Shown: one piece after another, positions 8,465 to 20,544 of the stretch
Layout of the letters: every line of letters starts with the position of its first letter
How positions within the stretch are numbered: the stretch's first letter is position 1
Origin: Gemmatimonadaceae bacterium
Lineage (GTDB): Bacteria > Gemmatimonadota > Gemmatimonadetes > Gemmatimonadales > Gemmatimonadaceae
Length of the DNA: 64,000 nt
Assembly: GCA_020852815.1 (NCBI GenBank)
Contig: JADZAN010000025.1
Coordinates: forward strand, 1-64,000
Direction of reading: 5' to 3'
Made by a program: the position numbers and the translations under genes
The notes under the pieces: model-generated
The model's input: only the letters and a program-made list of their open reading frames with translations
Told to the model about the DNA's origin: nothing
Database searches by the model: none

Positions 8465-9178
8465 CTACGTGCCCTGGGGGGGTGAGAGTTTTGCGATCAG
8501 GGCATCCAGTTCGGCGATGGTGGTGACCAGGTGCCGCGGGGAGGCCTCGAGGAGGGAGGCGCGGGCGGCGGCGCCCCAGGTGACGGCGATCGAGATCGCA
8601 CCCGCGGCGTTGGCCGACATGATGTCGAACGGCGAGTCGCCCACATAGACGGCGCGCTCCGCGCGGTCGCCAAGCTCGCCGAGGGCGAACCAGATCGGGT
8701 CGGGGTCGGGCTTGTGCCGGGTGGTGCGGTCGGCGCCGACGACGATGTCGAAGAAGGGCGCGAGGCCGACGTGGGCAATGGAGCGGTTGGCGAGGTGATC
8801 GGTCTTCGAGGTGACCACGCCGAGCGGGTGCCCCGCGCCGTGGAGGCGCTCGACGAGAGACGGGATGCCGTCGTAGGCGCGGGTGAGGCGGTCGTGGTGC
8901 TCGTACTGAAAGGTGCGATAGCTGTGCACGAGGTGCTGGAGATCGTCGTCGCCGGTGGCGTACTGCCCGAACTGCCAGACGAGTGGGCGCCCGATGGTCG
9001 CGACCCATTCCTCGACCGTCGGGCGCGGCCCCTCGCGCGAGTCGAAGGCGTGGGTCATCGCGCTGATGAGGAGCTCGATCGAGTCGATGAGGCTGCCGTC
9101 GAGGTCGAAGAGGACGACTGGGTGGCGGCGCGCGGCGCGCGTGGCGGGCGCGACGGTCGAAGTGGGATCCGCAGGCAT
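8465..9178 (-). CDS. HAD-superfamily phosphatase (phosphoglycolate phosphatase/PpaX-like)
   Basis: Cytosolic phosphatase of HAD subclass IA. The 237-aa protein has motif I VVLFDLDGSLIDS (Asp25 nucleophile, Asp27), a helical cap at about 35-100, motif II GVVTSKTD, motif III Lys in HKPDPDP and motif IV VYVGDSPFDIMSANAAG. This arrangement resembles phosphoglycolate phosphatase and PpaX pyrophosphatase. The substrate cannot be decided from sequence. It ends next to a large palindrome and is separated by 15 bp from the helicase gene 3' end, both on the minus strand. Confidence 0.9.
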   Translation of the reverse strand: MPADPTSTVAPATRAARRHPVVLFDLDGSLIDSIELLISAMTHAFDSREGPRPTVEEWVATIGRPLVWQFGQYATGDDDLQHLVHSYRTFQYEHHDRLTRAYDGIPSLVERLHGAGHPLGVVTSKTDHLANRSIAHVGLAPFFDIVVGADRTTRHKPDPDPIWFALGELGDRAERAVYVGDSPFDIMSANAAGAISIAVTWGAAARASLLEASPRHLVTTIAELDALIAKLSPPQGT

Positions 9179-9193
9179 ACGGGGAAGGATAGC

Positions 9194-11835
9194 TCACGGG
9201 GCGGAACGGTCGGGGATGAGGGTGAGCGTCGCCACGACGGTGACCGTTGCGGCAGCGTCGTCCCGCGGCGTTTCGGTATCGCGCCCGGCGACCAACGGTG
9301 GAATGCCGAGCGGTAGGAGGGGTGGGCGCGTGGGCGTTTCCGAGAGGCGACGAAGGACGTGTTCGAGCCAGGCTTCGTCGTGCGCGATGGCCGCTGGCGT
9401 AGCGACGATAGCCGGCGCGGTGGCGCGCCCACCACGGCCCGGTGGCTGAACGACGGCTGCCGGCAGGTGGGGCGAGTTGCGAGCGATTGCGCCGAGTGAA
9501 GCGGCGAATGGGGCGGAGGCCGAGAGTTCGTCGAGGATCCGGTCGGCGCCGGCCCCGGTGTGGCGCCAGGCGAGTGCGCGCGCGGTGGCGGCGCGCGCGG
9601 CGACCTGCGAGCGTCTCGTGCGCGGGGCGCGGGCGACGGCCGTGGCGAGCGCCCGCAGGAGTCGACGGTGGGCGAGCGAGTCGTGCGCAATGTCGCCGCG
9701 CAGCTGCCGCCGTGCGGCTTCGGTTGCGCACCAGCCGAGAATGGCGCGGTCGGTAGAGCGGTCGATAGAGCGGTCGATAGAGCGGTCGGTGGCGCGCTCA
9801 ATGGCGGGTTCGATCGCGCGTTCGGTCTCGGATGCCGGTGGCCGGTTTCTGGAGCTTTTGCACTCGCTTGCAGCGCTAGCATGCGGAGCCCATGCAGCTG
9901 CAAGGTGTTCCAGCACCGCGCCCACGTCGTGTGGTGCATCGCTCGCGCCCGCGGGCGATGCGACGAGGAGACGCGCGTCGTGCGCGACGCGCACCAAGGC
10001 AAGTGTTCGCGGCGCGTCGAGACCGGGTACGGCGATCGGAGTGTCATCGTTCGTCACCCATGACGCACGTCCGACGGCGGCACGATCGATGGCTCGCAGC
10101 TTTGCGATGAGCGCGTGGCGTGCGGCTACGGGTGCGTGGTCGTCGCTGCCCGATGCCAGCGGCGCCCACGCTTCAGCACCGAGGAGAATGGTCGAGGCGC
10201 CGACGGTTCCCGCGGCGAGCTGCGCCTTTCGGGCCAGGACGCGCACGGCGCTGCCGAGTTCCTCGGCGTCAGCCGGGGGGAGGATGAGATGCGACGCGAT
10301 CGCGCCGTGCGCCGACCCGATGCGGCGCACGCGTCCCATGCGTTGCTCGAACCGGGCGACGGTCCAGGGGAGGTCGAGGTGCACGATGACTGATGCTGCG
10401 TGCAGGTTGACGCCCTCGCTCACGACATCGCTCGCCACGAGGACGTCGACGCGCGCGATGTCGTCGGTCCGTCGCCGGCGATCGCCGTCAGGCGCAAAGG
10501 CGGCCAGCAGCTCGGCGCGCGGGATGGCGCCGCTGGCAATGCAGGCCCCGCGTCCGGTGAGGAGGGCGACGCGCGCGTGGTCGCGCAGCGCGCGAAAGAC
10601 CGACTCGGCGGTCTCGGCGGAGTGCGTGAAGATCACGACCTGGCGATCGCGATGCGCGTCGAGGATGCGGCGGAGCGTGTCGACGCGCACGTGGTCGCGT
10701 GCGGCGTGCGTGCGCACGAGCGTTCGCAAGGCTCGGAGTGCATCGGCGTGCCGGCGGACCACGGCGTGCTGCGAGGCGATGTCGCCGCAAGGGGCGGCGG
10801 CGACCAACTCCGGAAAGGCGAGTTGCACGCTACCGTCGCCTTGGGGAGTCCAGGCGGCGAGGTCGCGGTGGGTGGGAAGACGCCCGGCGTCGAGCGCGTG
10901 CTCGATGGCGGTCGCGGTGGCCAGGCGTCGCCGGATGGCGGCGAGGAGTGCGGCGTCGCTGGAGCACCAGGCTCGCGCCAGCTGCAACGCGACGAGCGCG
11001 GTGGCCACGCCGCCATCGGATGGGGGGAGCGGGGGGGGCAGGGCGCGCATGGCGTCGAGCACAGCCGGTGCGCGAGGGAGCGCGTGACGCTGCACGGCGC
11101 CGAGCGCCGGGAGGTGCGTCCCCACGTCGTCCACGCGCCGCCGCACGATGAGGGCGCCGAGCGTGGCTGCGTCCAGCGAGGCGGCACCACCTCCCAGGAA
11201 GAGCGCCATCAGCGCGTCGAGGTCGCCGCGGCGATTGTGGACCGGCGTGGCGCTGAGGAGGAGGAGCCGCGCCCCCACCGCCAGCTGCGCGATGGCCTGG
11301 TAGCGGCGCGTGGCCGGCGAACGCGCGCGATGCGCTTCGTCGAGAATCACCAGTTCCCATCGCGCCGCGGGGGGGAGCCGACCGGCGCTGAGCTGTTCGT
11401 ATGACACCACCGTCACGGGAACCGCGCACCGCGCGCTCGCGTCGCGCCACATCTCCCGCACCGAAGCCGGCGCCACCACGAGGATGCGCGCCGATTCGCG
11501 CGCAACGGCAAGCGCGGTGTAGGTCTTCCCCAACCCCACCTCATCGGCGAGCAGCGCTCCCCCGTGACGTTGCAGGATCGCCCGAAGGCGCGCGGCGCCG
11601 GCTACTTGATGCGGGAGGAGCGTGATCTCGCCGAGTGCCGCGTCGCTCGCGGTCGACTCGTCCTCGAGCTGACGCAGGCAGTGGCGCACGAACGTGCGCA
11701 CGCGCGCCGGGACGGCGAGCGATCGCGCGGCGAGTGTCTCCCGCACGAGGCGCCGCAATGGTGATGGCCATTTCTCTGGCGACACTGGTGACGTCGGCGT
11801 CATTGGCGACGTTGGCGTCATTGGCGACGTTGGCG

Positions 11836-11851
<16 letters not shown>
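9194..11851 (-). CDS. SNF2/DrmD-like superfamily 2 helicase, partner of an N6-methyltransferase
   Basis: An 885-aa ATP-dependent DNA translocase. The N-terminus is a repeated MTPTSP tract (residues 5-22). The helicase core has Walker A LADEVGLGKT (about 101-110), Walker B ILDEAHRARS (about 170-178), motif III LLLLSATPVHN, and a C-terminal RecA lobe with VIFTHSAETAE, ASDVVSEGVNLH and FEQRMGRVRRIG. About 300 residues of unassigned C-terminal sequence follow, split by a 4-residue repeat tract (DRSIDRSIDRST). I see no nuclease motif. It overlaps the upstream methyltransferase by 16 bp, so the two are surely cotranscribed. SNF2 helicase/adenine methylase pairs occur in class 1 DISARM. Confidence 0.85.
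9755..9790. repeat. 12-bp tandem repeat in helicase C-terminal region
   Basis: Three copies of AGAGCGGTCGAT (last one ending GGT) at 9755-9766, 9767-9778 and 9779-9790, flanked by degenerate copies from about 9743 to 9838. On the coding strand this gives a run of four-residue units (ATDRSIDRSIDRSTDRA). The unit length preserves the frame. Confidence 0.85.
11790..11839. repeat. 18-bp tandem repeat covering the helicase start and methyltransferase stop
   Basis: Units of GACGTTGGCGTCATTGGC at 11790-11807 (one mismatch), 11808-11825 and a partial copy at 11826-11839. Translated on the minus strand each unit reads MTPTSP and supplies a possible in-frame ATG for the helicase. The methyltransferase stop codon (11836-11838) lies in the last partial copy. 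Confidence 0.85.
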
Positions 11852-15354
<3,503 letters not shown>

Positions 15355-15522
15355 GCCTGCACCGTATCGGTGAAGTCAGGCGCGACCCGTACCAGAACGT
15401 TTCGCGTTTGGCCATTTCACGCACAGCGCCCGCCTTGGCGGGGCTTGTACTGTCCGTCATAGAGCCAGGTCGTCGGTGCCGTCCACGCACCGAGCGAGGA
15501 AGAGTCGGGAAGGTCCGCTCGC

Positions 15523-15753
15523 CGCCGTGCAGTGCGCCGCACGCCGCGCGCACTTCCTCGAGAGCGAGATGGTTGGCCATGCGGAGGGGGCCCTCACGGA
15601 CGCCAGCGCCGCCAGACACGGACTGTTCGAGCTCGCCAACGGCGGCAAGCGCTTCATGGACGAGACCGGGCATTGGTCGTTAGGGCTGCAGGGGAAGCTG
15701 CTGCGCACACTCGCCGATGGCGGCGCACTGTTCGTGGCGCGTGCGGGGCGGTA
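15523..15753 (+). pseudogene. Decayed fragment of a sigma-54 activator AAA+ domain
   Basis: In frame with the downstream DUF4956 gene, residues align with the central domain of NtrC-family activators. HFLESEMVGHAEGALTDAS matches LLESELFGHexGAFTGA, RHGLFELANGGKRFMDETG matches GxFExAxGGTLFLDEIG, and QGKLLRTLADG matches LQxKLLRVLxDG. Key motifs are damaged: GAFTGA has become GALTDA and LFLDEIG has become RFMDETG. Walker A and everything beyond about 75 residues are missing. No regulator gene remains around it, so it is a relic, possibly reused as leader sequence. Confidence 0.75.
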
Positions 15754-15793
15754 CTATCTGGGGCACGCGTTACCCCCCTCTCCTCGCCACGAC

Positions 15794-16870
15794 ATGTCGT
15801 CTCCCCGCCCGGGCATCGGCGCACTGTTCCAGGGAGTCGTCTCCCGCCTTGTTGTCTACTACGCCGCGCTCAGCGCCGCACTGGTCGGCACATGGGCACT
15901 GCTCACGCCGGGGACGCGCGACCAGGTGCGCGAGGCGCTGGCGCCGATCATGGGCCTCGGGATTCACGTCCCCGTCAAGGTCAACGAGATACTGCCGGGC
16001 GTTGCGGCTGGCGGCGTACTCTCGGCGCTCCCGCCGGAGCTGGTGGCGCTGCTGGCCGCCGTCGCCTGCGTCGCGGCGGTCCTCCTCGCCCTGCCAATCG
16101 CGTGGGTCTACATGTTCACGCGACAGAAGAAAGGGTACTCGCAGTCGGTGGTGCACACGCTCGTCCTCCTCCCCGCCGTGGTCGCGGCGGTCGCGGTCCT
16201 CGTGCGCAACAGCGTGGCGCTCGCCTTCTCCCTGGCGGGGATCGTCGCCGCGGTACGCTTTCGCACCTCGCTCGAGGACTCCAAGGACGCGGTGTATGTC
16301 TTCGTGGTGAGCGCCCTCGGGCTCGCCTGCGGCGTGCAGCTCGAGGTCGCGCTCGTCCTCTCGCTGCTCTACATCATCGTCGCCCTGGCGCTCTGGCAGA
16401 CCGACTTCGCGCGCACCCCGCCCGGGATCGAGGGAAAGCGCGCCGAAGAGCACATGGCGCGCGCGATGGCCATCGCCAACCGCACCAGCCAGTTTGTCGC
16501 ACGTCTCGACCGGGAGATCCTCGAGACGATGGCGCCAGAGCAGCTCGATGCGCTGGCCAAGCGCGTGCGCCGGCGACGCGACGAGGTCGAGGTCGCGGGC
16601 GAGGAACCGTCTGGCGAACGCCCCAGGTTCGATGGCCGCCTCACGGTGGTCGTGGCGGGAACCGACGATGCACGCCCCGCCGTCGAGGCGGTACTCAGCA
16701 CGCACGCCCGGAAGTTCGAGTTCGTGCGCAGCGCCATGGACAACGGGGAAACGACCCTCGTCTATGCCGTGCGCGCGCGCAAGGGACAGCGCCTCGCCGA
16801 TGTCGCGAGGATCGTGCGGGACGAGGGCGCGCCCTACGTGGCGCGCGCTGCCGCCGAACAATGGATGTAG
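15794..16870 (+). CDS. DUF4956 multi-pass membrane protein
   Basis: Inner-membrane protein of unknown function. ATG at 15794 (MSSPRPGIGALF) gives 358 aa; the frame is open much further upstream through a decayed AAA+ fragment, so an N-terminal fusion cannot be excluded. There are about five hydrophobic segments and the DUF4956 core: RQKKGYSQSVVHTLVLLPAV, then AVRFRTSLEDSKDAVYVFVV. A soluble C-terminal domain of about 130 residues follows (RLTVVVAGTDDARPAVEAVL). DUF4956 genes commonly sit beside CotH or VTC-type genes; here a kinase-fold exported protein follows after 17 bp. Confidence 0.85.
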   Translation: MSSPRPGIGALFQGVVSRLVVYYAALSAALVGTWALLTPGTRDQVREALAPIMGLGIHVPVKVNEILPGVAAGGVLSALPPELVALLAAVACVAAVLLALPIAWVYMFTRQKKGYSQSVVHTLVLLPAVVAAVAVLVRNSVALAFSLAGIVAAVRFRTSLEDSKDAVYVFVVSALGLACGVQLEVALVLSLLYIIVALALWQTDFARTPPGIEGKRAEEHMARAMAIANRTSQFVARLDREILETMAPEQLDALAKRVRRRRDEVEVAGEEPSGERPRFDGRLTVVVAGTDDARPAVEAVLSTHARKFEFVRSAMDNGETTLVYAVRARKGQRLADVARIVRDEGAPYVARAAAEQWM

Positions 16871-16887
16871 GAGCCAGGAGGCGATCC

Positions 16888-18132
16888 ATGACGCGTACGC
16901 GACGCACCGGGTTGTGGCTGGCGGTAGCGGGGGCCGTGACGCTCGCACCCGCCCTCCCCACGTTAGGCCCCCTCGCCGGGCAGGACACCACGGCCGCGAA
17001 GGGGAAGGGAAAGGGGGAGAAGAAGGCAAAAGGCGAGAAGGGAGACAAAAGCGACAAGGGCAACAAGGGCGACAAGGGCGCGACCTCCCCCGCCGACGGC
17101 ATCACGGCGGCGGTGAACGCTCGCGCCAGGCTTGCACGCGACAGCGCCGCAGCCGTGGCGCGCCCCCTCTTTGCCACGCGCGACCCGCTCCCCTTTACCC
17201 TCATTGCCAACTTCACCAACATCGGGAAGGACCGCGATTCGCTGAGCAGGACGCGACATGCGGCGACGTTGGTGGTGACGGACAACGGCGGCGCCGAGCG
17301 CCGCATCGCGGTGCAGCTGCGCACGCGCGGGCACTTCCGGCTCAAGCGAAGCACCTGCCGCTTCGTGAACCTCCTCGTCCTCTTCCCCGGGAAGAAGGGA
17401 GAACTCGAGGGGACGCCGTTCGAGGGCCAGAAGTCGCTCAAGCTCGGCGCCCATTGCCAGAACGACGATCGCTACGAACAGCTGCTGCGGCGCGAGTACC
17501 TCGCCTACACGCTCTTCAACGAGCTGACGCCGCGCTCGTTCCGTGCCCGCCTCGCCTCGGCGACGTACGTCGATTCGGCAAATGGGAAGGTGGTCGCCGC
17601 GCGCGCCGCGATGTTCCTCGAGAACGAGGACGACATGGCGGCGCGGCAAGGCGGGCGCGTGCGCGAGCTGCGCCGCGCACTCTTCGACGACGTCGACCCC
17701 GGTACGCTCGATCGCATGGCGCTCTTCGAGTACATGATCGGCAACACCGATTGGTCGATCTACGCCTTGCACAACGTGCGCCTCGTGGTGACCGACTCCG
17801 TCGGCGTCCTCCCCATCCCCTACGATTTCGACTTCTCGGGCCTCGTCAATGCGCCCTACGCGGGCCCCGCGCCGCAACTACAGATCCGCAGCGTGCGCGA
17901 GCGCCTGTACCGCGGCCCCTGTCGCACGTGGGATGCGCTCGCCCCCACGGTCGCCGACTTCACCGCGCGCAAGGCGACGCTGATGGCGCTCGCCAGCAAG
18001 GTTCCGGGGCTGGAGAGCGGCGAGCGTCGCGACGCCGAGGAGTTCCTGTCGGACTTCTTCACCACCGCGGGCGACCGCGGCAACGCAACGCGCGCCTTCA
18101 TCGACGGCTGCTTGCGAAAACCGGGCGCGTAG
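16888..18132 (+). CDS. Exported CotH-like kinase-fold protein
   Basis: Probably exported 414-aa protein: signal peptide-like start (MTRTRRTGLWLAVAGAVTLA), then a Lys/Gly/Asp-rich low-complexity stretch at about 36-63. The main domain has ALFEYMIGNTDWSIYALHNV (about 280-295) and PIPYDFDFSGLVNAPYAG (about 309-325). These resemble the catalytic and metal-binding segments of CotH/HipA-type atypical kinases (an asparagine after a D-x-x-x pair, and a DFD-like loop). Its neighbour DUF4956 is a frequent companion of CotH proteins. The kinase assignment is inference from motif resemblance; residues upstream (GQKSLKLGAHCQND) may hold the ATP-binding lysine. Confidence 0.65.
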   Translation: MTRTRRTGLWLAVAGAVTLAPALPTLGPLAGQDTTAAKGKGKGEKKAKGEKGDKSDKGNKGDKGATSPADGITAAVNARARLARDSAAAVARPLFATRDPLPFTLIANFTNIGKDRDSLSRTRHAATLVVTDNGGAERRIAVQLRTRGHFRLKRSTCRFVNLLVLFPGKKGELEGTPFEGQKSLKLGAHCQNDDRYEQLLRREYLAYTLFNELTPRSFRARLASATYVDSANGKVVAARAAMFLENEDDMAARQGGRVRELRRALFDDVDPGTLDRMALFEYMIGNTDWSIYALHNVRLVVTDSVGVLPIPYDFDFSGLVNAPYAGPAPQLQIRSVRERLYRGPCRTWDALAPTVADFTARKATLMALASKVPGLESGERRDAEEFLSDFFTTAGDRGNATRAFIDGCLRKPGA

Positions 18133-18138
18133 AAACGG

Positions 18139-19410
18139 TCATCCCGGCGCAGGCGCCGCCGCCGGGGCGCGCTCGCCCTCGCCGCGACTCAGTACCGAAG
18201 CGGCCACCATGTCACCGGTCACATTGGTCGTGGTGCGGAACATGTCGGGAATCGTGTCCACGCCGAGGAGGATCCCCATCCCCTCCACCGGAAGCCCCGC
18301 CGCCAGCAGCACGGGGACCATCACGATGATCGAGCCGGCCGGGATCCCGGGGACGGAGAACGTCGTCAGGACGACCGTGACGACGATCGTGGCCAATTGG
18401 GCGGGGGCCAGCGTGACGCCGTACAGGTGGGCGATGAAGACGATCCCCGTCGTGATGCCTAACGCACCGCCGATGCGGAAGGTGCTGGCGGCCAGCGGAA
18501 GGAAGAACGTCGTCACCTGCTCGGGAAGGCGCAGCCGCTCCCGCGCCGCCTCCATCATCGCCGGAAGCGCTGCCAGCGACGAGCGGGCGCTGAATGCCAC
18601 CGCCTGCGCCGGGAAGGTGCCACGCGCAAAGGTCGCCACGGATGCCCGCCCGCCCACCGCCGCCAGCGGGTACATCACCACGACGGCAAACAGGACGCAG
18701 ACGAACGCTGTGACGCCGATGTACCCCACCAGCGCCCCCGCCGCCGACAGCCCCAGCCTGGCCGCCAGCGGGACGGCGAGGGCAAAGACGCCCAGCGGCG
18801 CCGCCGCAAGCACCCAGCGCACGAGCGTCAGCGCCGCATCGGCCACGCCGCGAAAGAAGCGCACCATCAGCTCCTTCGTGTCGCCCGTTAGGCGCGTGAG
18901 CGCGAGCCCGAAGCACACCGAGAAGACGATCAGCGGAAGCATCGCCCCGTCGGCCGCCGCCTTGACCGGGTTGATCGGGACGAGGTCGGTGAGCCACTGC
19001 GCGAAGCTCGGGATCTTCTTCACACTCTCTGCCGCCGCCGTGGCCGCGGTGGCGCCGCTCTCGCGCAGCGCCGCGGCCGCCGCGGGGTCGATCGGGATCA
19101 GCCCGATCAGCGGCGGGGCCACGACGGCGGCGAAAACTCCCCCGGCAACCAGCATCACCAGAAAGAACGCCAGGGCCCGCGTCCCGATGCGCCCGATGGT
19201 CCGCGCGTCGGGGGCCGAGGTCACGCCGACGATGATGCTCCCCATCACCAGCGGGACCACCGTCATGCGGATCGCATTGATCCAGAGCGTCCCCACCGGT
19301 TCGATGATGGGCACGAGGGCGTCGAGCGCCGGCGACCCGGTGGTCGAGACCAGGATCCCGACACCCATGCCCAACGCGAGCGCGATGAGGACTTTCGTCG
19401 TGAGCGACAC
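18139..19410 (-). CDS. Dicarboxylate/amino acid:cation symporter (DAACS, GltP/DctA-like)
   Basis: Inner-membrane secondary transporter that moves glutamate, aspartate or C4-dicarboxylates with Na+ or H+. The 423-aa length and eight-helix plus two re-entrant-loop pattern fit. Signature stretches are AVAFSARSSLAALPAMMEAA (HP1 serine-rich loop), FRIGGALGITTGIVFIAHLY (TM7 region), FSVPGIPAGSIIVMVPVLLA (HP2) and DMFRTTTNVTGDMVAASVLS (TM8). The substrate-selective arginine usual in TM8 of glutamate carriers is not obvious, so specificity is open. It is convergent with the CotH-like gene and divergent from the rhodanese gene. Confidence 0.93.
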   Translation of the reverse strand: MSLTTKVLIALALGMGVGILVSTTGSPALDALVPIIEPVGTLWINAIRMTVVPLVMGSIIVGVTSAPDARTIGRIGTRALAFFLVMLVAGGVFAAVVAPPLIGLIPIDPAAAAALRESGATAATAAAESVKKIPSFAQWLTDLVPINPVKAAADGAMLPLIVFSVCFGLALTRLTGDTKELMVRFFRGVADAALTLVRWVLAAAPLGVFALAVPLAARLGLSAAGALVGYIGVTAFVCVLFAVVVMYPLAAVGGRASVATFARGTFPAQAVAFSARSSLAALPAMMEAARERLRLPEQVTTFFLPLAASTFRIGGALGITTGIVFIAHLYGVTLAPAQLATIVVTVVLTTFSVPGIPAGSIIVMVPVLLAAGLPVEGMGILLGVDTIPDMFRTTTNVTGDMVAASVLSRGEGERAPAAAPAPG

Positions 19411-19496
19411 GCGCCCAAACTACCGACGCGTCGCGGGAGGCGCGAGCAGCCCGCTCCCGACGGCACAACCCCCGACAACCGACGAGACCACCCCTC

Positions 19497-19859
19497 ATGA
19501 CCCACAAGACGGCGAGCGACCTGTTCACCGAGGCGCGCGCGCGCATCACGCAGGTAACGCCGCAGGAGACGATGCGACTGCGCGAGGCGCACCCCGAGAC
19601 GGTGCTCATCGACTGTCGCGAGCCTAACGAATGGAATCTCGGCCACATCCCGGGGGCCGTCTTCATCCCGCGCGGCATCCTCGAGTCCAACGTGGAAGCA
19701 GCGGTCCCGCGCACGGCGCGCGTCGTGATCTACTGCGCCAGCGGCAATCGCTCGGCGCTGGCCACCGAGACGCTCCTCCAGATGGGCTACGGCGACGTGG
19801 CGTCGATGAGCGGCGGGATTCGCGGCTGGGTGGACGCGGGGGGCGACATCGAGGGGTGA
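19497..19859 (+). CDS. Single-domain rhodanese-like sulfurtransferase
   Basis: Small (120-aa) cytosolic rhodanese domain that carries persulfide sulfur. LIDCREPNEWNLGHIPGAVFI and the active-site loop IYCASGNRSALATETL with the catalytic cysteine are intact, followed by GYGDVASMSGGIRGW. The start MTHKTASDLF fits stand-alone GlpE/PspE-like members. A CoA-type Nudix gene begins 34 bp downstream on the same strand, so they may share a transcript. Confidence 0.92.
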   Translation: MTHKTASDLFTEARARITQVTPQETMRLREAHPETVLIDCREPNEWNLGHIPGAVFIPRGILESNVEAAVPRTARVVIYCASGNRSALATETLLQMGYGDVASMSGGIRGWVDAGGDIEG

Positions 19860-19893
19860 TGCACGCCGCGCGCATTCGCCGCCCGGGTCCGCC

Positions 19894-20496
19894 ATGTTGA
19901 CCGGTGACCCGCGCCTCACGCACCCGCTCCTGGTGCAGCTGGCGGGGGCGCTCGCCGTGCGCCCGGGCGCATCGGCGGAGGACGACGGGGCGCCGGCGCG
20001 TGCCGCGGTGGCCATCACGCTGCGCCCGGCGGTGGAGGGGGTGGAACTCCTCCTCATTCGCCGCGCCGAACGCGCTGGCGACCCGTGGAGCGGGCAGATC
20101 GCCTTCCCCGGCGGGCGTTGGTCGCCTAACGACGAGTCGCTCCTGCAGACCGCGCTGCGCGAGACCTGGGAGGAGACCGGGATCGACCTCGCGGGGCACG
20201 GGGTGGTGCTGGGGACGCTGGACGAATTGCGCCCGCGCACCGCGACCCTTCCCGCCATCATCGTCACCCCGGTGGTGGTCGCGCTCGACCAGCCCGTCAC
20301 GCTCGCGCTGAGCGACGAGGTGGCGGATGCGTTCTGGGTACCGCTGGACCTCCTGCGTGCCCCCGAGACGTCGCGCGAATCGCAGGTGCGCGTGCGTGGG
20401 GCGACGTGGAAGGTCCCCTCGTTCGTGGTGCACGAGCACGTGGTGTGGGGGATGACCGAACGCATCCTGCGGCAACTGCTCTCGCGGCTGGGCTGA
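19894..20496 (+). CDS. Nudix hydrolase, CoA pyrophosphatase (NudL/PCD1) type
   Basis: Hydrolyses the pyrophosphate of coenzyme A or acyl-CoA to 4'-phosphopantetheine and ADP. The Nudix box runs GGRWSPNDESLLQTALRETW and then EETGI, with the REUxEExGU core intact. The CoA-specific NuCoA signature upstream (LLIRRAERAGDPWSGQIAFP) supports this subclass over ADP-sugar hydrolases. The 200-aa length is typical. It follows the rhodanese gene closely and precedes a serine hydrolase gene by 48 bp. Confidence 0.9.
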   Translation: MLTGDPRLTHPLLVQLAGALAVRPGASAEDDGAPARAAVAITLRPAVEGVELLLIRRAERAGDPWSGQIAFPGGRWSPNDESLLQTALRETWEETGIDLAGHGVVLGTLDELRPRTATLPAIIVTPVVVALDQPVTLALSDEVADAFWVPLDLLRAPETSRESQVRVRGATWKVPSFVVHEHVVWGMTERILRQLLSRLG

Positions 20497-20544
20497 TGCG
20501 GCGTAGATTGCTCGCGCCTCCACTACCCATCCCCATCGCGTCGT

